Source: Candidatus Omnitrophota bacterium
Lineage (GTDB): Bacteria > Omnitrophota > Gorgyraeia > Duberdicusellales > 4484-171
Assembly: GCA_030601015.1 (NCBI GenBank)
Contig: JAUVUO010000038.1
Coordinates: forward strand, 1 to 8,914
Reading direction: 5' to 3'
Length of the DNA: 8,914 bases
Below the pieces are notes generated by a model, which ran no database searches, was not told the origin of the DNA, and was given only the letters and a program-made list of their open reading frames with translations. Below are positions 4,477 to 8,914 of this stretch, in pieces (within the stretch, counting starts at the first letter, position 1; each line of letters opens with the position of its first letter). The position numbers and the translations under genes were made by a program.

Positions 4477-5361
4477 ATGATTATATCAGTTGCTAGCGGA
4501 AAAGGCGGTACAGGCAAGACTACGGTTGCGGTAAGTCTTGCGTTGTCAATTTCTAATGCGAAGATTTTAGATTGTGATGTTGAGGAACCTAACGCGCATA
4601 TTTTTATAAAACCTGAAATTAGAATTAAGAAGCCTGTTTTTATTCCTGTTCCTGAGGTAGATAAATCTAAATGCAATTTTTGCGGCAGGTGTTCGCAGGT
4701 TTGTGTATATAAAGCTATAGCTGTGTTAAAGAAAGATATTTTAATATTTAAAGAGCTTTGCCATGGTTGCGGTGCATGTAGTTATCTTTGTCCTCAGGGG
4801 GCGATAAAGGAAGTCGATAGAGAGATAGGGGTTGTAGAAATAGGCAGAAAAGGTAATAATTCAATTTCATCCTTTGATTCGGCTCAGGACAGTCATACTG
4901 CAAGCCTGCAATTTGTGCATGGTAAGCTAAATATTGGCGAAGCGATGGCTCCTCCGCTTATCAGGGTGGTTAAGGAATCCATAGATAAAAATATGGTCAA
5001 TATTATTGATGCTCCCCCAGGTACATCCTCTCCGGTGATTGAATCAGTAAAGGGAAGTGATTTTTGTATTCTTGTTACTGAACCTACACCTTTTGGTTTG
5101 AATGATTTAATTTTGGCAGTTGAAGTATTGAGAAAGCTCAATCTTCCCTTTGGTGTGGTGATTAATCGTTCCGGCTTGGGAGATAATAAAACCGATAAAT
5201 ATTGCAAAAAAGAGAATATATCCATATTGATGAGGATTCCCTTTAGAAAGGAGATAGCTTTAGCTTATTCGCGGGGCATATCAATGGTTGAGGCGTTACC
5301 GGAATACAGGAAAGATTTTCAAAAATTGTTCGAAAGGATTAAAGATAGAAAATTTAGTTAA
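4477..5361 (+). CDS. MinD-superfamily ATPase with inserted 2[4Fe-4S] ferredoxin domain (COG1149), first paralogue
   Basis: The protein has 294 residues, and ATG 4477 follows AAAGGTG at 4463-4469. The deviant Walker A motif GKGGTGKT is at 8-15, switch DCDVEEPN at 32-39, and Walker B-like IIDAPPGTSSPV at 176-187. Between switch and Walker B lies a ferredoxin domain with two CxxCxxCxxxC motifs: C66, C69, C72, C76 and C95, C98, C101, C105-P. GKLNIGEAMAPPLIR (149-163) is family typical. It is expected to be cytoplasmic, coupling ATP hydrolysis to Fe-S or metal-cluster handling, as proposed for the Orange Protein complex ATPases. Oddity: residues about 129-143 (SISSFDSAQDSHTAS) are extra relative to the family pattern of EIG.KGN running straight into a FVHG-like motif. 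The gene's 3' end overlaps the start of a dead CoA-binding gene. Confidence 0.93.
   Translation: MIISVASGKGGTGKTTVAVSLALSISNAKILDCDVEEPNAHIFIKPEIRIKKPVFIPVPEVDKSKCNFCGRCSQVCVYKAIAVLKKDILIFKELCHGCGACSYLCPQGAIKEVDREIGVVEIGRKGNNSISSFDSAQDSHTASLQFVHGKLNIGEAMAPPLIRVVKESIDKNMVNIIDAPPGTSSPVIESVKGSDFCILVTEPTPFGLNDLILAVEVLRKLNLPFGVVINRSGLGDNKTDKYCKKENISILMRIPFRKEIALAYSRGISMVEALPEYRKDFQKLFERIKDRKFS
4861..4905 (+). mobile_element. In-frame 45-base insertion in the first MinD-type ATPase
   Basis: These 45 bases code SISSFDSAQDSHTAS, placed between a family-typical EIGRKGNN and LQFVHGKLNIGEA. From memory of the family, the flanks are normally nearly contiguous. FDSAQD is a peptide I associate with small dispersed palindromic repeats (core like TTCGACTCNGCTCAGGAC) that enter coding sequence in several uncultured bacterial groups. 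The DNA here, GATTCGGCTCAGGACAG, fits that core. The length is a multiple of three, so the frame is kept. The exact borders are uncertain by a few codons. Confidence 0.55.
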
Positions 5362-5599
5362 GGATTCTTTTAATCAGAAGAATTTTTCTGCGGCTGATTC
5401 ATTTTGTAATGAATTTAAAGCTGTTTGGCATATTTTGAAAAAGATATAAAGTTTTCCTATGAATTCTAAAGGCCGTGAGATTAAAGGTATCAAGTAGTAT
5501 CCTAACATAAAAGATGTTTCCGCTAAAATTGATTTATTAATATTGTTATTTTTCTTCAAGCAACAGCATGAATTGACAATTGAAAAAATAAAAGAATAA
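5339..5599 (+). pseudogene. Decayed CoA-binding-domain protein gene (COG1832-like)
   Basis: One reading frame gives KIENLVKDSFNQKNFSAADS, then FCNEFKAVWHILKKI, a TAA stop (5447-5449), SFPMNSKGREIKGIK, a TAG stop (5495-5497), and YPNIKDVSAKIDLLIL up to TAA 5597-5599. It follows the CoA_binding_2 pattern closely: an N-terminal helix, the GSxRNE-like nucleotide motif, HILK, then NPKGREI.GIK.YPSIKDIPEKIDL. The glycine-rich CoA motif is degraded (SAADSFCNE where AVVGSFRNE is usual). A few residues are missing around the first stop, and the C-terminal third of the family is replaced by unrelated sequence. Two stops plus truncation make it non-functional. The frame starts inside the last codons of the first ATPase gene, showing it was once translationally coupled to it. 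Confidence 0.8.
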
Positions 5600-5651
5600 T
5601 AAAGTCATAAATAGAGAAGGGAGAGGAAAATAAATATGTAAGGAGTTTAAG

Positions 5652-6527
5652 ATGAAACAGATAGTTGTTATCAGCGGAAAAGGAGGCACCGGTAAAACCG
5701 TAATTACGGGAGCTTTTGCCTCTTTGGCGAAAAGTAAAGTTATGGCGGATTGTGATGTCGATGCCGCGGATTTGCATTTATTGCTTAAGCCTCGGATAAA
5801 AGAAAGGCATCAGTTTCGGAGTGGTTTGACGGCGGTTATTAATAAAGACAAATGTACGGGGTGCGGGTTATGTTCGGAATTGTGCCGATTTAACGCGGTG
5901 GAGGAAAATTTTAGTATTGATTCTATTTCTTGTGAAGGGTGCGCGTTTTGCAGTTATGCTTGCCCTGTTAAAGCAATAGAAATGAAAGAGAATATTGCGG
6001 GGGAATGGTTTATTTCTGATACCAGATTTGGTTCTTTGGTTCATGCTAAATTAGGTATAGCAGAAGAAAATTCCGGGAAATTGGTAGCTTTGGTAAGGAA
6101 AAAAGCCAAGGAAACGGCTGAAAAGATTAATGCTGAATATATTATTATAGATGGCTCGCCGGGTATAGGCTGTGCTGTAATCGCTTCTATTAGCGGGGTT
6201 GACTGTGCCTTAGTTGTAACTGAACCGAGTCTGTCAGGGCTGCACGATGCTGATAGGGTTATAAAAGTTGCTAAGTATTTTAAAATACCGGTTAAATTGG
6301 TGGTAAATAAATATGATTTGAATGTAGATATGACTGAAAAGATAGAGGAGTATTGCCGAAAAGAAGGCGTTTCTGTTATAGGCAAAATACGCTTTGATAA
6401 GGATATAGTAAGATCAATGGTAGATGGTAAGACAATAATCGAATATTCTACGGGAGAAAGTACGGAAAGAGTTAAGGCAATTTGGGAGAGGTTGCGGGAG
6501 TGTAGCAGTAAAGACGCATTTGACTAA
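5652..6527 (+). CDS. MinD-superfamily ATPase with inserted 2[4Fe-4S] ferredoxin domain (COG1149), second paralogue
   Basis: The protein has 291 residues. ATG 5652 has AAGGAG at 5640-5645 with six-base spacing. Walker A GKGGTGKT is at 9-16, switch DCDVDAADLH at 33-42, and Walker B-like IIIDGSPGIGC near 165-175. The ferredoxin domain has C68, C71, C74, C78 and C94, C97, C100, C104-P, so two [4Fe-4S] clusters are expected. DTRFGSLVHAKLGIAEENSG (about 122-141) is the usual sequence of this paralogue type, uninterrupted, in contrast to the first ATPase. VVTEPSLSGLHD is the conserved adenine-side segment. Paired COG1149 genes are probably partners in a hetero-oligomer, each contributing a ferredoxin module; this is inferred from their constant pairing and from the Desulfovibrio Orange Protein complex. 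No frameshift or missing ligand is seen. Confidence 0.94.
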   Translation: MKQIVVISGKGGTGKTVITGAFASLAKSKVMADCDVDAADLHLLLKPRIKERHQFRSGLTAVINKDKCTGCGLCSELCRFNAVEENFSIDSISCEGCAFCSYACPVKAIEMKENIAGEWFISDTRFGSLVHAKLGIAEENSGKLVALVRKKAKETAEKINAEYIIIDGSPGIGCAVIASISGVDCALVVTEPSLSGLHDADRVIKVAKYFKIPVKLVVNKYDLNVDMTEKIEEYCRKEGVSVIGKIRFDKDIVRSMVDGKTIIEYSTGESTERVKAIWERLRECSSKDAFD

Positions 6528-6639
6528 AGAGATAATTTTTTCTTTTGGCTGCAGTGAATCACGTGAATTCGCTCAATTGGGAAGAGATGTTCTGGCAGTT
6601 GGGATGCCGGATAAATTATTTGAGCTGTTTGTTGATTAG
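6520..6639 (+). pseudogene. Unidentified short frame overlapping the end of the second ATPase gene
   Basis: A frame open across the ATPase stop codon reads LTKEIIFSFGCSESREFAQ and then LGRDVLAVGMPDKLFELFVD, ending at TAG 6637-6639. The composition is protein-like and ends neatly, but no ATG or ribosome binding site introduces it (TTG 6520 is the nearest start). I do not recognise the family. It may be the remnant of another gene once coupled to the ATPase gene, as with the CoA-binding pseudogene after the first ATPase. A short real peptide, or chance, remains possible. The following 112 bases up to the DUF89 gene appear noncoding. Confidence 0.35.
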
Positions 6640-6751
6640 AAATAAAGTATTTATGAAAAGTAGGAATTACAAATATATCTTATAAAGCACAGAAACGAAT
6701 GGTTAAATCGATTAGTAAAAACGATACTTTAAGGAGAAGGGAAGAAATATA

Positions 6752-7651
6752 ATGAAGACTTATTTAGACTGCATACCTTGTTTTTTTCGTCAGGCTCTTG
6801 AGTCGGCAAGGATGAGCGGTGCCGGTAAAAAAGGACAGAAAAAAATACTTAACGAGTTGGCAAGAATATTACCAAAAATTTCTTTAACCGCGTCTCCTCC
6901 GGAAATGGCTCGCATTATTCATGGCATGATTAGAGATATGACTAAGAAGAACGACCCTTACTTGGCAATAAAAAAGAAAAGTAACAGATTGGCTCTTAAT
7001 ATTTATCCTAAACTGAAAAAGAAAATATATCACTCTCGGGATAAATTGTTAATGGCAGTTGAATTGGCTATCGCCGGAAATATTATCGATTACGGTGTGA
7101 AAAATCTTTTAAATGTCGAAATGGAATTGGCAAAGATTTTGGATGAAGAGAATAAAGCCATTAAAAAAGAAAATAAGACGATATTTGATTACGATAGATT
7201 CAAGAGAGATCTAAACCAGGCGAAAACTATTCTTTACCTTGCTGACAATGCTGGAGAAACTGTATTTGATCGTGTTTTGATTGAGGAGATAAAAGAGAAT
7301 TATAAGAATAAGAAAATTATTTACGCTGTCAAAGAAAAACCCGCTATCAACGATGCTTTGCGTGAGGATGCTTTTGATTGCGGCATTGATAAACTCGGGG
7401 AGGTAATTTCAAGCGGTTCGGACGCTCCGGGAACGGTTCTTTCTTTATGTTCAAAGGAGTTTTTAAAAATATATAAGAAAGCGGATATGATTATCAGTAA
7501 AGGACAGGGAAATTTTGAAGCCTTGTCACGGACAAAGAGGTCGGTATTTTTTATGTTTATGGCTAAATGTTCGGTGATTGCCAAGGAAGTAGGATGTGTA
7601 ATTGGTGATGTTATCCTGTTGTATCATTCGGAAAAAGGCAACAATGGGTGA
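6752..7651 (+). CDS. DUF89 / ARMT1-like metal-dependent phosphatase (COG1578)
   Basis: The protein has 299 residues from ATG 6752. AAGGAG at 6731-6736 is somewhat distant, and GAAGGGA nearer may help. The N-terminal DCIPC (C7, C10) pair, an all-helical half, and a Rossmann-like half with YLADNAGET (162-170) are all seen. Also present are VKEKPAINDALREDA (193-207), SGSDAPGTVL (221-230), IISKGQGNFEALS (247-259) and FMAKCSVIAKEVG (269-281). D165 and N166, with a later Asp (D206 or D223), are the likely metal ligands. CxxC plus GNFE mark subfamily I of DUF89. Characterised members are Mn/Ni/Co-dependent phosphatases of damaged or side-product sugar phosphates and related metabolites. The natural substrate here is unknown. 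As the last gene of the metallocluster group it may remove a by-product of that pathway, which is inference. Confidence 0.92.
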   Translation: MKTYLDCIPCFFRQALESARMSGAGKKGQKKILNELARILPKISLTASPPEMARIIHGMIRDMTKKNDPYLAIKKKSNRLALNIYPKLKKKIYHSRDKLLMAVELAIAGNIIDYGVKNLLNVEMELAKILDEENKAIKKENKTIFDYDRFKRDLNQAKTILYLADNAGETVFDRVLIEEIKENYKNKKIIYAVKEKPAINDALREDAFDCGIDKLGEVISSGSDAPGTVLSLCSKEFLKIYKKADMIISKGQGNFEALSRTKRSVFFMFMAKCSVIAKEVGCVIGDVILLYHSEKGNNG

Positions 7652-7734
7652 TTTCAGTAAAAGAAGGGGGCAGGCTATATCCCGATAATTCAATGAGTGA
7701 AATATTGAGTGGATATTTTAAACCAATAGAATAA
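7648..7734 (+). CDS. Possible 28-residue peptide coupled to the DUF89 gene, or a remnant
   Basis: GTG at 7648 overlaps the DUF89 stop as GTGA, the spacing expected for translational coupling. The frame then reads ISVKEGGRLYPDNSMSEIL and ends SGYFKPIE at TAA 7732-7734. There is no separate ribosome binding site. I do not recognise the peptide. It could also be a decayed start of a further operon gene, or a lost C-terminal extension of DUF89 reached by a one-base shift. Confidence 0.3.
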   Translation: MISVKEGGRLYPDNSMSEILSGYFKPIE

Positions 7735-7781
7735 CATTAAAGGGTATCCTATCTATTGTACTCCAAACAGAAACCGCGCCT

Positions 7782-7802
7782 CTACAATAACTGATATTGT
7801 AG
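7782..7802. terminator. Perfect hairpin between converging genes
   Basis: CTACAATA (7782-7789) and TATTGTAG (7795-7802) are perfect complements around ACTGA. The hairpin lies in the 225-base gap between the convergent DUF89 group and the SPL-like gene. No clear T run follows on either strand, so its role in termination is uncertain. Confidence 0.35.
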
Positions 7803-7876
7803 GATTGTATAAATTGAAATTCATAATTGAATATCTAAATTGTATTAAATAAAATAATTGGCAGGGATATGATTAT

Positions 7877-8914
7877 TTATATAATCAGAGATTTTTGTAT
7901 ATCCGCATAAGGGACTAATCCTTTAATTTTAGACCAGGTTTTTTTGTCTTCCATACATAAATAAATAGGTGTTTTTTGGTCGTATCTTTTTATTATATCT
8001 ACTATTTTTTGATATATCTTAGCTCTTATAAAATAAGGGTATCTTAATTTTTTATCTTCTCCTAAAAAAAGTTCGCCATAAAAAATATTACTTTTAGGGA
8101 ATCTTGTTTCGTTAATTGATTTAAGTTCTCGGCTTGAACGCAGTGTCCCTAAACTTATCCAGGCAAAAGGCGGTTTAATTTGAGAATATAATTTATCGAT
8201 GACTTTTTTATAGGATTGTTCCCAATTTTTTATGTGAATGATAGGATCAAAATGAAAGGCTAATTTAAAATCTTTTTGTTGTACTAGTTTTGCTGAATTT
8301 AAACGTTCATTTAAAGATGCCGTTCCTTTTTCTTCGGTTTTAATGATTTCTGAAGGGCTTAAAGACCAGGATATAACTATATTTGGAGAGCTTTTTAGTT
8401 TAAGGATATTAGATATTTGTGAACTTTTGGTTTTTAATTCAAATATAGCCTTTTTCTTTTGAAAATAAGGGATTAATGTTTTAGAATATTCGGTGATATT
8501 ATCAAGGGCTAATGAATCAGAGAATTCTCCGGTACCTATTCTTATTGTTTTTTTTAGATTAGCGTTGAATTTGTCGAATTTGGTAAAAAATTTTTCAATA
8601 TTTGCCGGGAGGACTATTCCCGGTGCGTTAGTATATTGTTGAAGAAAACAATAGGAACAGTCAAAGGGACAGCCAAACCCTAGGTTAAATATCCAATACC
8701 CGCAACGTAAGTGATGTTTTGTGCAGGGACAGGGCTTTATAAAGTCCCATTTTTCTTCGATAATAAATATATAAGGTTTTTTTAATTCAGAAATAGAGAA
8801 ACGGTTATTTTTTAAATATTCTTTATAGTTGATGATTATTTCAGTTTTTGTTTTGGGAAAGTGTTTTTGGAAATTTTTAGCGATAGAACTGTCAGATACA
8901 GTTTTTTCTATAAA
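7877..8914 (-). CDS. SPL-family radical SAM protein (spore photoproduct lyase-like, COG1533), 5' end beyond window
   Basis: The frame is open from the window edge to TAA at 7877-7879, giving 345 residues with no stop. Since SplB proteins are about 340 residues, only a few N-terminal residues should be missing. PCPCTKHHLRCGYWIFNLGF (61-80) followed by GCPFDCSYCFLQ (81-92) is the family signature. C82, C86 and C89 are the CxxxCxxC ligands of the radical SAM [4Fe-4S] cluster. IRIGTGEFSDSLALD (124-138), IFELKTKSS, VISWSLSP and the C-terminal domain (FHFDPII, SLGTLR, FYGELFLGEDKKLRYPY) are also typical. By my alignment the position of the H-atom-donor Cys of Bacillus SplB (C141) is Glu130 (GTGEFSD). 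This therefore looks like the non-spore SPL-like branch, and its substrate is unknown. It is on the opposite strand to the metallocluster group and is a paralogue of the pseudogene at 1-205. Confidence 0.92.
   Translation of the reverse strand, partial: FIEKTVSDSSIAKNFQKHFPKTKTEIIINYKEYLKNNRFSISELKKPYIFIIEEKWDFIKPCPCTKHHLRCGYWIFNLGFGCPFDCSYCFLQQYTNAPGIVLPANIEKFFTKFDKFNANLKKTIRIGTGEFSDSLALDNITEYSKTLIPYFQKKKAIFELKTKSSQISNILKLKSSPNIVISWSLSPSEIIKTEEKGTASLNERLNSAKLVQQKDFKLAFHFDPIIHIKNWEQSYKKVIDKLYSQIKPPFAWISLGTLRSSRELKSINETRFPKSNIFYGELFLGEDKKLRYPYFIRAKIYQKIVDIIKRYDQKTPIYLCMEDKKTWSKIKGLVPYADIQKSLII

Noticed and set aside
4470..5225. Antisense frames opposite the first ATPase (4470-4676 and 4893-5225)
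   Set aside because: They are shadows of a gene with intact Walker and ferredoxin motifs, and have no ribosome binding sites.
5374..5777. Antisense frames 5374-5559 and 5556-5777
   Set aside because: The first covers the CoA-binding pseudogene, where the plus strand carries the homology. The second overlaps the start of the second ATPase. Both are hydrophobic, low-complexity translations of AT-rich DNA.
6041..7584. Antisense frames 6041-6385 and 7321-7584
   Set aside because: They are complementary shadows of the second ATPase and DUF89 genes, with no motif support.
1..8914. Insertion sequence or transposon flanked by the two SPL-like copies
   Set aside because: No transposase, integrase or terminal inverted repeats are visible. 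The flanking copies are diverged gene paralogues, so this stays a hypothesis about a rearrangement and is not annotated as an element.
1..8914. tRNA, rRNA, CRISPR array or sigma-54 promoter
   Set aside because: I found no cloverleaf, rRNA-like stretch, regularly spaced repeat array or TGGCAC-N-TTGC type site by reading; sigma-54 was considered because the Desulfovibrio ORP operons use it.

Overview
This AT-rich window of about 8.9 kb looks like chromosomal DNA from an uncultured anaerobic bacterium. The evidence is two MinD-type ATPases that carry ferredoxin domains, NifX-family metallocluster proteins, a DUF5320 protein, a DUF89 phosphatase and a spore-photoproduct-lyase-like radical SAM protein, a mix typical of strict anaerobes. 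The signal-peptide-bearing HtrA-like protease suggests an envelope with a periplasm. The style (low GC, decayed genes, small palindromic repeats that enter coding sequence) reminds me of Omnitrophota-like lineages, but that placement is a guess.

Layout. Positions 1-205 hold a decayed, truncated copy (minus strand) of the 3' third of the radical SAM gene whose nearly complete copy fills 7877-8914, also on the minus strand. A second unidentified remnant lies at 257-382, followed by a very AT-rich gene-poor stretch. A small basic protein (719-886) with a strong ribosome binding site precedes a secreted trypsin-like protease (954-2195). In place of the usual PDZ domains that protease carries a C-terminal alpha-crystallin/Hsp20 domain. 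A 270-base gap with palindromic repeats leads to a Fur-box-like operator directly in front of a Fur-family regulator (2466-2948).

The core (2466-7651) is a one-direction gene group: Fur-family regulator, DUF5320 Gly/Arg-rich protein, two NifX-family proteins (COG1433), two MinD-family ATPases with an inserted 2[4Fe-4S] ferredoxin domain (COG1149), and a DUF89 metal-dependent phosphatase. The COG1149 pair with COG1433 proteins resembles the Orange Protein (ORP) complex operons of Desulfovibrio and related conserved but poorly understood anaerobe clusters. The likely theme is ATP-driven assembly or handling of a metal-sulfur cofactor under metal-responsive control; no nitrogenase genes are present. 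A clear but dead CoA-binding-domain gene (two in-frame stops, truncated) lies between the two ATPases, and a second unidentified remnant follows the second ATPase.

Most notable items: the protease-Hsp20 fusion; an in-frame insertion of about 15 codons containing FDSAQD in the first ATPase, which looks like a small mobile repeat captured in coding sequence; the CoA-binding pseudogene; the direct-repeat relationship of the two radical SAM copies; a 15/19 match to the Fur box; and a two-hairpin leader in front of the DUF5320 gene.
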